From Pseudomonas sputi (GTDB lineage Bacteria; Pseudomonadota; Gammaproteobacteria; Pseudomonadales; Pseudomonadaceae), in contig NZ_BQHI01000009.1 in assembly GCF_021603585.1 (NCBI RefSeq), forward strand, positions 124,001 to 188,000: a stretch of DNA of 64,000 nucleotides, written 5' to 3'. This document shows positions 52,334 to 63,096 of this stretch, in pieces. The translations under genes were made by a program, and so were the position numbers. The notes under the pieces are model-generated. The model was not told the DNA's origin. It saw only the letters and a program-made list of their open reading frames with translations, and did no database searches. Position 1 is the stretch's first letter. Every line of letters begins with the position of its first letter.

Positions 52334-52573
52334 TCAATCTTCCTTCGGTACAACCCAGAAAATCTGTACGCCGCCATCGTCACGGTAGGCGAGGGTGACG
52401 TTGTCGTTCTCGTCGATTTCCTCCAGCAAGCGCTCCCACGCGTCCGCCGGCTCTTCCGGGAGGCGGAAGATCAGTGCGGCTTTGGCTTTTTGTGCGGTGG
52501 GGGAGTTGATGATTTTTTGAACGCGCATGCCCATGCGTTCGTAAGCGTCAGGAGCATCAGGGGAAGTGGCCAC
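52334..52573 (-). CDS. DUF1654 protein under SOS control
   Basis: From GTG 52573 (AAGGA seven bases before) the protein has 79 residues ([21 protein letters not shown] to [13 protein letters not shown]), matching DUF1654, a small Pseudomonas family often under LexA. A longer frame from 52624 would place the LexA box inside the gene, so I reject it. DUF1654 proteins are linked to the DNA-damage response. It precedes the truncated endonuclease I gene by four bases, so the two were probably co-transcribed. Confidence 0.8.
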   Translation of the reverse strand: MATSPDAPDAYERMGMRVQKIINSPTAQKAKAALIFRLPEEPADAWERLLEEIDENDNVTLAYRDDGGVQIFWVVPKED

Positions 52574-52591
52574 GAGGTTATCCTTATTAAG

Positions 52592-52607
52592 CTGTACGTG
52601 CATACAG
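52592..52607 (-). promoter_or_regulatory. LexA box
   Basis: CTGTATGCACGTACAG on the minus strand fits CTG-N10-CAG, 19 bases upstream of the GTG start of the DUF1654 gene. A second dyad (TACAGT-ATTTA-ACTGTA) lies just upstream. SOS induction is expected. Confidence 0.7.
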
Positions 52608-52718
52608 TATTTAACTGTAGGCATTTTCGCAACTGCTTAAAATTCAAGAAAATCCTCTGACAGCGGTTTTCCGGTTTTGATGTCACTCGGGTGAAATTTT
52701 TCTTTGGAGGAGGCGGGA

Positions 52719-52753
52719 GCTTCCCCCTTCGTCAGGTTGACGAAGGGGGAAGC
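52719..52753. terminator. Strong hairpin after ansB
   Basis: GCTTCCCCCTTCGTC, loop AGGTT, GACGAAGGGGGAAGC: a perfect 15-bp stem, 37 bases past the end of ansB. No T-run follows on that strand, but stem strength makes a terminator likely. Confidence 0.6.
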
Positions 52754-52789
52754 CAGTGCCCGATCAGGAAAGGATCGGACGAAAGCAGA

Positions 52790-54228
<1,439 letters not shown>

Positions 54229-54681
54229 ATGTCACTGACGATCGGTATTTCAAATCCCGGTGCGGTCACGATCGGCGGAAAAACCGCAGCAACGATCAAT
54301 GCAATGAGTGAAGCCGAAGCCGACGCGTCCGACGAGGCACTGGGTACTGAAAAGGTTGAAACCAATCAGATCAGAACCAGTACTCCTGCCCAGGAGGCAA
54401 GCACAGGCACGGCTGAAGGCGGTGATAATCTGAGCGTCACTATCAAGACGCTGCTCAAACGCATGCAGGAATTGCAGAAGCAGCTTCAGGAGCAGCAACA
54501 GCAACTGGCTGCCGCGCAGGCTGCGAGTTATCCAACGCCAGAAGCCAAGTCGCAAGCGGTGATGTCCATCCAGGGGCAGATCGCTCAAACCAGCGGTGCC
54601 CTGCTGGAAGTCTCGGCTGCACTGGTCAAGGAAATGTCGAAGGGTTCTTCCGCCGGAAACGTGGTCAACACTACGGCTTGA
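54229..54681 (+). CDS. FlxA-like small protein
   Basis: A 150-residue protein without signal peptide. A Ser/Thr/Ala/Glu-rich N-terminal half is followed by a coiled coil (LLKRMQELQKQLQEQQQQLA) and a helical end (VMSIQGQIAQTSGALLEVSAALV). The layout resembles FlxA-like proteins of unknown function. A decayed paralogue lies at 7397-7836. A 9-bp hairpin (AGGGCGAAT / ATTCGCCCT, 54689-54712) follows. Confidence 0.65.
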   Translation: MSLTIGISNPGAVTIGGKTAATINAMSEAEADASDEALGTEKVETNQIRTSTPAQEASTGTAEGGDNLSVTIKTLLKRMQELQKQLQEQQQQLAAAQAASYPTPEAKSQAVMSIQGQIAQTSGALLEVSAALVKEMSKGSSAGNVVNTTA

Positions 54682-54688
54682 ACACTCG

Positions 54689-54712
54689 AGGGCGAATTCG
54701 TGGATTCGCCCT
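54689..54712 (+). terminator. Hairpin after the FlxA-like gene
   Basis: AGGGCGAAT, loop TCGTGG, ATTCGCCCT; perfect stem, no T-run. It separates this gene from the ribose promoter 26 bases on. Confidence 0.5.
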
Positions 54713-54737
54713 GCAATAAGATACCGATTTCTGATTG

Positions 54738-54788
54738 TTGACAAATGTCGGCGTGATTCGCATAGTTAGGTCTACGCAAACGTTTGCG
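54738..54788 (+). promoter_or_regulatory. Ribose operon promoter and RbsR operator
   Basis: TTGACA (54738-54743), 17 bases, CATAGT (54761-54766) form a good sigma70 promoter. The perfect 14-bp palindrome CGCAAACGTTTGCG (54775-54788) lies at the expected transcription start. Such AACGTT-centred palindromes are bound by LacI-family repressors, here RbsR encoded downstream. Confidence 0.75.
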
Positions 54789-54882
54789 CGGTCTTCGCGG
54801 TGAATTGATTTCGCCGTGGGGTGCAGCGAGCTTACGCCAGCGCAAGCGTTGCTCACAATAATCATAAGATCGGAGTGAACCC

Positions 54883-55839
54883 ATGAAGCTGCCATTCGCT
54901 GGACGTCTTCTTGCTGTCGCCATGCTGGCTGCCGCATCCGCCGCACTGCCTGTCTCTTCGGCTTTCGCCGAGTCCCCTGAAAAACCCAAAGTCGCTCTGG
55001 TCATGAAATCCCTGGCCAACGAATTTTTCCTGACCATGGAAGACGGCGCCAAGGCCTACCAGAAAGAACATTCCGCCGATTTCGACCTGATCTCCAACGG
55101 CATCAAGGACGAAACCGATACGGCGGGGCAGACGCGCATCGTCGAACAGATGATTCTGGCTAAGGTCAACGCGCTGGTCATCGCGCCTTCTGATTCCAAG
55201 GCGATGGTGCCGGTGATCAAGAAGGCCGTCGATGCCGGTATCACCGTGATCAACATCGATAACCAGCTCGATCCGGCTGTGGTGAAAAGCAAGAACATCA
55301 GCGTTCCGTTTGTAGGCCCGGACAACCGCAAAGGCGCGCGCCTGGTGGGCGAGTACCTGGCCAAGCAGCTGAAGGCCGGTGACGAAGTCGGCATCATTGA
55401 AGGCGTTTCCACGACGACCAACGCCCAGCAGCGTACCGCTGGCTTCAAGGATGCGATGGAGGCTGCGCAGATCAAGGTTGTTTCCCTGCAGTCCGGCGAT
55501 TGGGAAATTGACAAGGGCAACAAGGTGGCCGCTTCGATTCTCAGCGAGTACCCGGACGTCAAGGCTCTGCTGGCCGGCAACGACAGTATGGCCGTAGGCG
55601 CCGTTTCCGCCGTGCGCGCTGCCGGCAAGGCCGGTCAGGTGCAGGTTGTCGGCTACGACAACATCAATGCCATCAAGCCCATGCTGAAGGACGGCCGCGT
55701 TCTGGCGACGGCCGACCAGTACGCCGCGAAGCAAGCGGTGTTTGGCATCGAGACCGCGCTGAAAATCATGAAGGGCGAGAAAGTCGACAGCGGTGCAAAT
55801 GGCGTGATCGAAACGCCTGTCGAGCTGGTCACCAAGTAA
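54883..55839 (+). CDS. rbsB: Ribose ABC transporter, periplasmic binding protein
   Basis: A 318-residue sugar-binding protein. The signal peptide (MKLPFAGRLLAVAMLAAASA, cut near AFAES) precedes a periplasmic-binding-protein fold of the ribose/LacI type (KVALVMKSLANEFF, INIDNQLD, DNRKGA, GNDSMAVGAVSAV, VVGYDNI). It delivers ribose to RbsAC. First gene of the operon, behind the RbsR operator. Confidence 0.9.
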   Translation: MKLPFAGRLLAVAMLAAASAALPVSSAFAESPEKPKVALVMKSLANEFFLTMEDGAKAYQKEHSADFDLISNGIKDETDTAGQTRIVEQMILAKVNALVIAPSDSKAMVPVIKKAVDAGITVINIDNQLDPAVVKSKNISVPFVGPDNRKGARLVGEYLAKQLKAGDEVGIIEGVSTTTNAQQRTAGFKDAMEAAQIKVVSLQSGDWEIDKGNKVAASILSEYPDVKALLAGNDSMAVGAVSAVRAAGKAGQVQVVGYDNINAIKPMLKDGRVLATADQYAAKQAVFGIETALKIMKGEKVDSGANGVIETPVELVTK

Positions 55840-55894
55840 GTCCTTTGGCGACACAACGGCGCTCGTCCGCCCGGGCGAGCGCATGGAGATTTTT

Positions 55895-57448
55895 ATGTCA
55901 GTTTCCGCTCCGAACGCTGTCCTCTCGGTCAGCGGTATCGGCAAGACCTATGCGCAACCGGTTCTGACCGGCATCGATCTGACGTTGATGCGCGGTGAAG
56001 TGCTGGCGCTGACCGGTGAGAACGGTGCCGGTAAAAGCACCCTGTCGAAGATCATCGGCGGGCTGGTCACGCCCACCACCGGCCAGATGCAGTTTCACGG
56101 CAAGGATTATCGCCCCGGCAGCCGCACGCAGGCTGAAGAGCTGGGTGTGCGCATGGTCATGCAAGAGCTCAATCTGCTGCCGACGCTATCGGTGGCGGAA
56201 AACCTGTTCCTCGACAACCTGCCGAGCAACGGTGGCTGGATCAGTCGCAAGCAACTGCGCAAGGCTGCCATCGAAGCCATGGCTCAAGTCGGCCTCGATG
56301 CCATCGACCCGGACACTTTGGTCGGCGAGCTGGGCATCGGTCACCAGCAAATGGTCGAAATCGCCCGTAACCTGATCGGCGATTGTCATGTGCTGATTCT
56401 CGACGAACCGACCGCGATGCTGACCGCGCGCGAAGTCGAGATGTTGTTCGAGCAGATCACCCGGTTGCAGGCGCGTGGTGTCTCGATCATCTATATCTCC
56501 CATCGCCTGGAAGAACTGGCCCGGGTCGCCCAGCGTATTGCCGTACTGCGCGACGGCAACCTGGTTTGCGTTGAGCCGATGGCCAATTACAACAGCGAGC
56601 AACTGGTCACTCTGATGGTCGGTCGCGAGTTGGGCGAGCATATCGATCTAGGGGCTCGTCATATCGGTGCGCCAGCCTTGACAGTCAAAGGCCTGACCCG
56701 CTCCGACAAGGTTCGAGACGTGTCCTTTGAAGTGCGCGCCGGTGAGATATTTGGCATCTCGGGTCTGATCGGGGCGGGGCGCACCGAACTTTTGCGGCTG
56801 ATCTTCGGCGCCGATATCGCGGACAGTGGCACCGTTGCACTCGGTTCTCCGGCAAAAACGGTGAGCATTCGCTCGCCAGTCGATGCCGTGCGCAATGGCA
56901 TCGCCTTGATCACCGAGGATCGCAAGGGAGAAGGCCTGCTGCTGAGTCAGTCGATCAGCGCCAACATTGCCCTGGGCAACATGCCGGAAATTTCCAGCGG
57001 TGGATTCGTCAACAACGGCGATGAAACGAAGCTCGCACAGCGGCAGATCGACGCCATGCGCATCCGCAGTTCCAGCCCGACGCAGTTGGTGTCCGAGCTG
57101 TCCGGCGGTAATCAGCAAAAAGTGGTGATCGGGCGTTGGCTTGAGCGCGATTGTTCGGTGCTGCTGTTCGATGAACCGACTCGCGGTATCGACGTCGGCG
57201 CCAAATTCGATATCTATGCATTGCTTGGCGAATTGACCCGCCAGGGCAAGGCGCTGGTGGTGGTATCCAGCGACTTGCGCGAGCTGATGCTGATCTGCGA
57301 TCGCATCGGCGTGTTGTCGGCGGGGCGTCTGATCGACACCTTCGAGCGCGACAGCTGGACCCAGGATGACTTGCTTGCCGCCGCGTTTGCCGGCTACCAG
57401 AAACGTGATGCGTTGCTCAACGAAGCAGCGCCTAGGGATCTCCCATGA
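55895..57448 (+). CDS. rbsA: Ribose ABC transporter, ATP-binding protein
   Basis: A 517-residue double ATPase. First half: Walker A GENGAGKST, signature-type GIGHQQMVEIARN, Walker B LILDEPTA. Second half: degenerate Walker A GLIGAGRTEL, signature LSGGNQQKVVIGRWL, Walker B LLFDEPTRGIDVGA. This asymmetry is usual for RbsA/MglA. ATG 55895 has GGAG at six bases; an upstream ATG at 55883 is less likely. The end overlaps rbsC by four bases. Confidence 0.92.
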   Translation: MSVSAPNAVLSVSGIGKTYAQPVLTGIDLTLMRGEVLALTGENGAGKSTLSKIIGGLVTPTTGQMQFHGKDYRPGSRTQAEELGVRMVMQELNLLPTLSVAENLFLDNLPSNGGWISRKQLRKAAIEAMAQVGLDAIDPDTLVGELGIGHQQMVEIARNLIGDCHVLILDEPTAMLTAREVEMLFEQITRLQARGVSIIYISHRLEELARVAQRIAVLRDGNLVCVEPMANYNSEQLVTLMVGRELGEHIDLGARHIGAPALTVKGLTRSDKVRDVSFEVRAGEIFGISGLIGAGRTELLRLIFGADIADSGTVALGSPAKTVSIRSPVDAVRNGIALITEDRKGEGLLLSQSISANIALGNMPEISSGGFVNNGDETKLAQRQIDAMRIRSSSPTQLVSELSGGNQQKVVIGRWLERDCSVLLFDEPTRGIDVGAKFDIYALLGELTRQGKALVVVSSDLRELMLICDRIGVLSAGRLIDTFERDSWTQDDLLAAAFAGYQKRDALLNEAAPRDLP

Positions 57449-58422
57449 AAACTGCATCTTCCGCCGGCAAATCCAGTGGCAATTTTTACGGCCTCGGCAC
57501 TTATCTGGGCCTCGCCGGCGCATTGCTGGCAATGATTGCGCTGTTCTCGGTCATGAGCAGCCATTTTCTGTCGTACAACACCTTCAGTACTCTGGCCAAC
57601 CAGATTCCCGACCTGATGGTGCTGGCGGTGGGCATGACGTTCGTCCTGATCATCGGCGGGATCGACCTGTCGGTAGGCTCGGTACTGGCACTCGCGGCCT
57701 CTACTGTCAGCGTGGCGATTCTTGGCTGGGGCTGGAGCGTGTTGCCGGCTGCCTTATTGGGTATGGCCGTCGCGGCGTTGGCCGGCACGGTTACCGGCTC
57801 GATTACCGTGGCGTGGCGAATTCCGTCGTTCATCGTGTCTCTGGGTGTTCTGGAGATGGCCCGTGGCCTGGCCTATCAGATGACCGGTTCGCGCACGGCC
57901 TACATCGGTGATTCCTTTGCCTGGCTGTCGAACCCGATCGCCTTCGGCATTTCGCCGTCGTTCATCATCGCCTTGCTGGTCATTATCGTTGCCCAGGCCG
58001 TTCTGACCCGTACCGTGTTCGGCCGCTATCTGATCGGCATTGGCACCAACGAAGAAGCGGTGCGTCTGGCGGGGATCAATCCCAAGCCCTACAAAATTCT
58101 GGTGTTCAGCCTGATGGGGCTGCTCGCTGGCATCGCGGCGCTGTTCCAGATTTCCCGGCTGGAAGCGGCCGACCCGAACGCCGGTTCCGGCCTTGAGCTG
58201 CAAGTGATCGCTGCCGTGGTGATCGGCGGCACCAGCCTGATGGGCGGACGTGGTTCGGTAATCAGTACCTTTTTCGGTGTATTGATCATCTCCGTACTGG
58301 CGGCCGGTCTGGCGCAGATTGGCGCGACCGAGCCGACCAAGCGCATCATCACCGGTGCGGTGATCGTGATCGCCGTGGTGCTCGATACCTATCGCAGTCA
58401 ACGCGCAAGCCGACGGGGCTGA
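57445..58422 (+). CDS. rbsC: Ribose ABC transporter, permease
   Basis: A 325-residue inner-membrane permease with eight to ten segments. Family marks are GMTFVLIIGGIDLSVGSVLAL and the GRYLIGIGTNEEAVRLAGI loop that contacts the ATPase. Starts within the end of rbsA, so translation is coupled. Confidence 0.92.
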   Translation: MKTASSAGKSSGNFYGLGTYLGLAGALLAMIALFSVMSSHFLSYNTFSTLANQIPDLMVLAVGMTFVLIIGGIDLSVGSVLALAASTVSVAILGWGWSVLPAALLGMAVAALAGTVTGSITVAWRIPSFIVSLGVLEMARGLAYQMTGSRTAYIGDSFAWLSNPIAFGISPSFIIALLVIIVAQAVLTRTVFGRYLIGIGTNEEAVRLAGINPKPYKILVFSLMGLLAGIAALFQISRLEAADPNAGSGLELQVIAAVVIGGTSLMGGRGSVISTFFGVLIISVLAAGLAQIGATEPTKRIITGAVIVIAVVLDTYRSQRASRRG

Positions 58423-58425
58423 TAA

Positions 58426-59445
58426 ATGGCAACGATCAAGGATGTGGCGGCACTTGCAGGAATTTCCTACACGACCGTGTCCCACGTAGTGAACAAAACC
58501 CGACCGGTGAGCGAAGAGGTGCGGCTCAAGGTCGAGGCGGCGATCAAGAGTCTCGACTATGTGCCGAGCGCCGTGGCCCGTTCGCTGAAAGCGAAAACCA
58601 CCGCTACCATCGGGTTGCTGGTACCCAACAGCCTCAATCCGTACTTCGCCGAACTGGCGCGCGGGATCGAGGATTACTGCGAGCGCAACGGCTACTGCGT
58701 GATTCTCTGCAACTCCGACGACAACCCGGACAAGCAGCGCAGCTACCTGCGGGTCCTGCTGGAAAAACGCATCGACGGCTTGATCGTCGCCTCTGCGGGT
58801 GGCGACAGCGGTCTGGCGCAAGGACTGGCGGGCGTAAAGACGCCGATGGTGATTGTCGACCGTGGGCTCGAAGGTGTGGATGCCGATCTGGTGCGCATCG
58901 ATCACGAATATGGCGCGTACCTCGCGACGCGGCATCTGCTTGAGCTCGGTCATCGCGATATCGCCACGATCGGTGGTCCGGCCAGCACCAGCGTCGCGCA
59001 AATGCGTCAGGCCGGTTTTTGTCGCGCGATGAAAGAAGCCGGTGTTGCGGTGTCCCCGTCGCGCATGCTGGAAAGCGACTTCACCAGCACCGGCGGTTAC
59101 AGCGCGGCTTCGGTCCTGCTTGAGCGTAACCCGCCGAGCGCGATCTTTGCCGGTAACGACATGATCGGCATTGGCGTGTTGCGAGCGGCGGCAGAACGTA
59201 ACGTGCGGGTGCCCGCCGAGCTGTCGGTGATCGGCTTCGACGACATTCAGATGAGTCGCTACGTGTATCCAGCGCTGACGACCGTGGGCCAGTCGATCCT
59301 TCAGTTAGGTGAAATGGCGGCGGAAGTCTTGTTGCGAAGAATTGCTGCCCCGGATCTGGCGACGGATCAGCGGATCGTGACCCCGAGTATTGTCCTGCGC
59401 GAATCGACTGCACCGCTGTCCGGCGTGTTCACCGAATACCGCTGA
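58426..59445 (+). CDS. rbsR: Ribose operon repressor RbsR
   Basis: A 339-residue LacI-family regulator. The N-terminal headpiece is ATIKDVAALAGISYTTVSHV, with the hinge helix VPSAVARSLK, followed by a sugar-binding core. It probably binds the palindrome at 54775 and releases on ribose binding. It lies inside the operon, three bases after rbsC, so it is autoregulated. Confidence 0.9.
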   Translation: MATIKDVAALAGISYTTVSHVVNKTRPVSEEVRLKVEAAIKSLDYVPSAVARSLKAKTTATIGLLVPNSLNPYFAELARGIEDYCERNGYCVILCNSDDNPDKQRSYLRVLLEKRIDGLIVASAGGDSGLAQGLAGVKTPMVIVDRGLEGVDADLVRIDHEYGAYLATRHLLELGHRDIATIGGPASTSVAQMRQAGFCRAMKEAGVAVSPSRMLESDFTSTGGYSAASVLLERNPPSAIFAGNDMIGIGVLRAAAERNVRVPAELSVIGFDDIQMSRYVYPALTTVGQSILQLGEMAAEVLLRRIAAPDLATDQRIVTPSIVLRESTAPLSGVFTEYR

Positions 59446-59468
59446 AACGAATTGAAGAGTAGTGATGT

Positions 59469-60386
59469 ATGTCTGCAAATGTAGTGGTAATAGGCAGTCT
59501 GAACATGGACCTGGTCACCCGGGCGCCGCGCTTGCCCCGGGGCGGCGAGACGCTGATCGGCCATTCCTTCGCGACCGTGTCCGGTGGCAAGGGCGCCAAT
59601 CAGGCCGTAGCTGCCGCGCGACTGGGTGCGCAGGTGTCGATGATCGGCTGTGTGGGCAACGATGCCTATGGCGTGCAATTGCGCGAAGCCCTGCTGGCCG
59701 AGCAGATCGATTGTCAGTCGGTCAGTGTGGTGGAGGACTCCAGTGGCGTGGCGCTGATCGTGGTCGATGACAACAGTCAGAACGCGATTGTCATCGTGGC
59801 CGGTGCCAATGGTTCGATGACTCCCGCGGTTATCGACCGGTTCGACGCCGTGCTGCAGGCTGCCGACGTGATCATCTGCCAGCTGGAAATCCCCGATGCG
59901 ACGGTCGGCCATGCGCTGAAACGTGGACGTGAGCTGGGCAAAATGGTCATCCTCAACCCGGCACCGGCCAGTCGCCCGCTGCCGGCGGACTGGTTTGCCG
60001 CCATCGATTACCTGATTCCCAACGAGAGCGAGGCCGCCGCCCTCAGCGGCCTGCCGGTGGACTCGCTGGAGACCGCTGAAAAAGCTGCGGCGCACCTGAT
60101 TTCACTGGGCGCTGGCAAGGTCATCATCACACTTGGGGCTCAAGGCTCATTGTTCGCCAACGGCACGGGTTACCAGCATTTTCCTGCACCCCAAGTAAAG
60201 GCTGTCGATACCACTGCCGCGGGGGATACCTTTGTCGGCGGATTTGCGGCTGCGCTGGCGGCCGGCAAAACCGAGGACGAGGCCATTCGTTTCGGGCAAG
60301 TCGCTGCGGCCCTGTCGGTCACCCGGGCAGGTGCCCAGCCCTCCATTCCTACCACCTCCGACGTACAGGCATTCAAACCCGCATGA
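59469..60386 (+). CDS. rbsK: Ribokinase
   Basis: A 305-residue PfkB-family sugar kinase that makes ribose 5-phosphate. The sugar motif [17 protein letters not shown] and the ATP/anion-hole motif [17 protein letters not shown] with the catalytic Asp are intact. The end overlaps rbsD by four bases. Confidence 0.93.
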   Translation: MSANVVVIGSLNMDLVTRAPRLPRGGETLIGHSFATVSGGKGANQAVAAARLGAQVSMIGCVGNDAYGVQLREALLAEQIDCQSVSVVEDSSGVALIVVDDNSQNAIVIVAGANGSMTPAVIDRFDAVLQAADVIICQLEIPDATVGHALKRGRELGKMVILNPAPASRPLPADWFAAIDYLIPNESEAAALSGLPVDSLETAEKAAAHLISLGAGKVIITLGAQGSLFANGTGYQHFPAPQVKAVDTTAAGDTFVGGFAAALAAGKTEDEAIRFGQVAAALSVTRAGAQPSIPTTSDVQAFKPA

Positions 60387-60787
60387 AAAAGACTCCTTTG
60401 CTCAATGTCGCCCTGTCGAGGCTGATTGCTTCTCTTGGACATGGCGACATGGTCGTGATCGGCGACGCTGGCCTGCCGGTGCCGCCGGGTGTCGAGCTGA
60501 TCGACCTGGCGTTGACGCACGGCGTACCGGACTTTGTCAGTACCCTGAAAGTCGTGCTCAGCGAAATGCAGGTGGAAAGCCATGCGCTGGCCAAGGAGAT
60601 TTTCGACAAGCAACCGACTGCGCTGTCCACGCTGGACGAGCTGAATGACGAAGGCTCGCTGGGGCGGCGTGACCTGCTCAGTCACGAGCAATTCAAGGTA
60701 CTCAGCCGACAGGCACGAGCGATTGTTCGTACGGGCGAATGTCAGCCGTACTGCAACATCGTGCTGGTAGCCGGTGTTACGTTCTAA
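60383..60787 (+). CDS. rbsD: D-ribose pyranase
   Basis: A 134-residue RbsD-family enzyme that interconverts pyranose and furanose forms of ribose, so that ribokinase receives its substrate. [18 protein letters not shown], with the conserved His, matches E. coli RbsD closely. Coupled to rbsK. Confidence 0.92.
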   Translation: MKKTPLLNVALSRLIASLGHGDMVVIGDAGLPVPPGVELIDLALTHGVPDFVSTLKVVLSEMQVESHALAKEIFDKQPTALSTLDELNDEGSLGRRDLLSHEQFKVLSRQARAIVRTGECQPYCNIVLVAGVTF

Positions 60788-60830
60788 CAGGATTCAACCC
60801 TTTCGATTTCATTTGCACAAGGAGTGCGCC

Positions 60831-61859
60831 ATGCACCGCTATGCTCAAAAAATGCATCAACTGATTCGGAGTCTGCTGCTTTTGTCCGTTATAACCGCGA
60901 CCGGCGCCCAGGCGGCAGAAAAGATCGACCTGATCATCGACACCGATCCGGGCGCCGACGACGTGGTCGCCCTGTTGTTTGCCCTGGCCTCCCCGGAGGA
61001 ACTGAACATTCGCGCGTTGACCACCGTGGCCGGCAACGTGCGTCTGGACAAGACTTCGCGCAATGCCCGGTTGGCCCGTGAGTGGGCAGGGCGAGAAGAG
61101 GTCCCGGTGTACGCCGGTGCGCCGAAACCGCTGATGCGCACGCCGATCTACGCCGAAAACATCCATGGCAAGGAAGGCCTGTCGGGTGTCACCGTGCACG
61201 AGCCGAAAAAAGGCCTGGCCGAAGGCAGTGCGGTCAACTACTTGATCGACACCCTGAAAAAAGCCAAGCCGCACAGCATCACCATCGCGATGCTCGGTCC
61301 ACAGACTAACCTGGCCCTGGCACTGATTCAGGAACCGGAGATCGTTCAGGGGATCAAGGAAGTGGTGATCATGGGGGGCGCCCACTTCAACGGCGGCAAC
61401 ATCACGCCAGTGGCCGAGTTCAACCTGTACGCCGACCCGCAGGCAGCGGAGGTGGTGCTCAAAAGCGGCGTGAAACTGACCTACCTGCCGCTGGACGTGA
61501 CCCACAAGATCCTGACCAGCGATGCGCGCCTGAAGCAGATCGCGGCGCTGAACAACAATGCAAGCAAGATTGTCGGCGACATTCTCAACGAGTACATCAA
61601 AGGGGATATGGAGCACTACGGCATTCCGGGTGGTCCGGTGCATGATGCCACCGTCGTGGCTTATCTGCTCAAGCCTGAACTGTTCACGGGTCGTTCGGTG
61701 AATGTGGTCGTCGACAGCCGTGAAGGCCCGACGTTCGGCCAGACCATTGTCGATTGGTATGACGGCCTCAAGGCACCGAAGAACGCCTTCTGGGTTGAGA
61801 ACGGCGACGCCCAGGGCTTCTTCGATCTGCTGACCGAGCGTCTGAAACGTCTGAAGTAA
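60831..61859 (+). CDS. Secreted inosine/uridine-type nucleoside hydrolase
   Basis: A 342-residue nucleoside hydrolase from ATG 60831 (AAGGAG upstream). The calcium-binding signature DTDPGADDVVALLFAL is present, with VMGGAH, EFNLYADPQAA and the catalytic HDATVV. A signal peptide (LIRSLLLLSVITATGAQA) places it in the periplasm, where it would free ribose from nucleosides for the transporter. Last gene of the ribose operon, followed by a terminator. Confidence 0.9.
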   Translation: MHRYAQKMHQLIRSLLLLSVITATGAQAAEKIDLIIDTDPGADDVVALLFALASPEELNIRALTTVAGNVRLDKTSRNARLAREWAGREEVPVYAGAPKPLMRTPIYAENIHGKEGLSGVTVHEPKKGLAEGSAVNYLIDTLKKAKPHSITIAMLGPQTNLALALIQEPEIVQGIKEVVIMGGAHFNGGNITPVAEFNLYADPQAAEVVLKSGVKLTYLPLDVTHKILTSDARLKQIAALNNNASKIVGDILNEYIKGDMEHYGIPGGPVHDATVVAYLLKPELFTGRSVNVVVDSREGPTFGQTIVDWYDGLKAPKNAFWVENGDAQGFFDLLTERLKRLK

Positions 61860-61866
61860 GCCATGC

Positions 61867-61894
61867 GCCCGCAGGTTTCAGCTTGCGGGCTTTT
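61867..61894 (+). terminator. Terminator of the ribose operon
   Basis: GCCCGCA and TGCGGGC form a 7-bp stem followed by TTTT, eight bases past the nucleoside hydrolase stop. Confidence 0.8.
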
Positions 61895-62105
61895 ACTCCC
61901 TCTCGGTATCCGATGTCCCTTTGAAGTCATCGGGATACTTCTCGAACAGTTGGGCAATGAACGACTGCGCGCCCTGCGGTCCCAGCGTCTTCACCAGTAA
62001 ATCGATGCTGATCAATGCCAATTCTTCCGGACTGCCTGGACTGTAAGAACTGTGCCCTTGTGGCCAGGTGGCCTTGATGTCGGCGGTAATACTTACGGTA
62101 GTCAT
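61893..62105 (-). CDS. Small hypothetical protein
   Basis: A 70-residue acidic protein from ATG 62105 (MTTVSITADIKATWPQGHSS to DFKGTSDTERE). Helical (ELALISIDLLVKTLGPQGAQ), no signal peptide, no recognised domain. It converges on the ribose operon terminator. An ATG at 62120 would add five residues. Confidence 0.55.
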   Translation of the reverse strand: MTTVSITADIKATWPQGHSSYSPGSPEELALISIDLLVKTLGPQGAQSFIAQLFEKYPDDFKGTSDTERE

Positions 62106-62233
62106 GGCAGGCTCGGTCACAGGATCTGAGTCCTGAGTTAACCACTTTGCCGAACGTTTGGCACTGCGACTTAGGCATGAGCGTGGGGCTATGCGACACT
62201 TGGTTGTTTCCGCAATAAAACAAGGATTGAGCA

Positions 62234-62539
62234 GTGCAGATCGATTTGAATAGCCCCGACGGCCTTAGCCTTGATGCTGTCCGCCAGATGCTGGCGTCGG
62301 CCAGTGATGATGATCACACTCAGCTGCGTGTGACCAAGGGCGGGATTGCCTATATCTCTTCGGGTGTCACTGGTGGGCAGGACATCGATGGCCTGCTGTT
62401 TCGCCTGGAGACCTGGGCTAAAGGCTCGGGATATGTGGGAAATGTCGCGGCCAGCGATGAGGTCTGGGTCATGCAGATCTTCAATGCACTCAAGGACAAT
62501 TGGCCGAACCCTTCCTACGACTACATAGACGTCTACTGA
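62234..62539 (+). CDS. Hypothetical protein
   Basis: A 101-residue protein with GTG start 62234 and an AAGGA ribosome site. The compact alpha/beta sequence (MQIDLNSPDGLSLDAVRQML to YDYIDVY) looks conserved-type, but I do not recognise a family. Divergent from the previous gene. Confidence 0.6.
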   Translation: MQIDLNSPDGLSLDAVRQMLASASDDDHTQLRVTKGGIAYISSGVTGGQDIDGLLFRLETWAKGSGYVGNVAASDEVWVMQIFNALKDNWPNPSYDYIDVY

Positions 62540-62706
62540 ACGTCATTAATATTCAGTGACGTTTTACGGGGTGATGCTTCAGGCTTGGCTAAGGCACACT
62601 CGGCGTTTTTCCGATCGTGGGGCAGGGTGATGGCACTCTCCGTGAAACCAAACGCCGTATTGGCGGTCGCACGATCTCTGCTCAAAATTGAAATAAGGAG
62701 GCTTCA

Positions 62707-63024
62707 ATGCCTTGCAAGTTCGTGTCACTGGGTGCACTGATGATCGTTGCTCTGTTGGCGGGTTGCGGTACAACCTCCAGTGAATCGCAGAAGGATCCCG
62801 TGACGACTGAGGCGGGTCATGATCGTTGTGAGGCATCAGCTGCGGAGTTCGCTCTCGGCAAGAAAGCTTCGCCGGAGCTGTTGGAGCAGGCGCGCAAGAA
62901 GGCCGGTGCGCAGAACGCTCGGTTCCTAAAGCCTAATGACATGATTACGCTGGAGTACCGCTCCGATCGCCTCAACCTCAATACCGATCAGAACCTGGTG
63001 ATCACTCGCGTCAACTGTGGCTGA
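62707..63024 (+). CDS. Lipoprotein of the I78 peptidase-inhibitor family
   Basis: A 105-residue lipoprotein: lipobox LLAGC with Cys21 and a mature domain with EQARKKAGAQNARFLKPNDM and YRSDRLNLNTDQNLVITRVNCG. This matches the inhibitor I78 family, small inhibitors of serine proteases. A strong AAGGAGG precedes ATG 62707. A terminator follows. Confidence 0.8.
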   Translation: MPCKFVSLGALMIVALLAGCGTTSSESQKDPVTTEAGHDRCEASAAEFALGKKASPELLEQARKKAGAQNARFLKPNDMITLEYRSDRLNLNTDQNLVITRVNCG

Positions 63025-63050
63025 GCCTCTCGGGCTTTTGTTTCACCCAT

Positions 63051-63082
63051 AAAAAACCCCGTCACATGGACGGGGTTTTTTT
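63051..63082. terminator. Bidirectional terminator
   Basis: ACCCCGTC, loop ACAT, GACGGGGT flanked by A-run and T-run. It serves the I78 gene and the convergent cold-shock gene. Confidence 0.85.
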
Positions 63083-63096
63083 AGTGCGCCGGAAGA

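Noticed and set aside
54862-55944. 360-codon open frame antisense to rbsB
   Set aside because: Shadow of rbsB with no ribosome site or recognisable domain.
57754-59001. 415-codon open frame antisense to rbsC/rbsR
   Set aside because: Shadow of well-supported ribose genes; repetitive His/Gln/Arg composition and no family resemblance.
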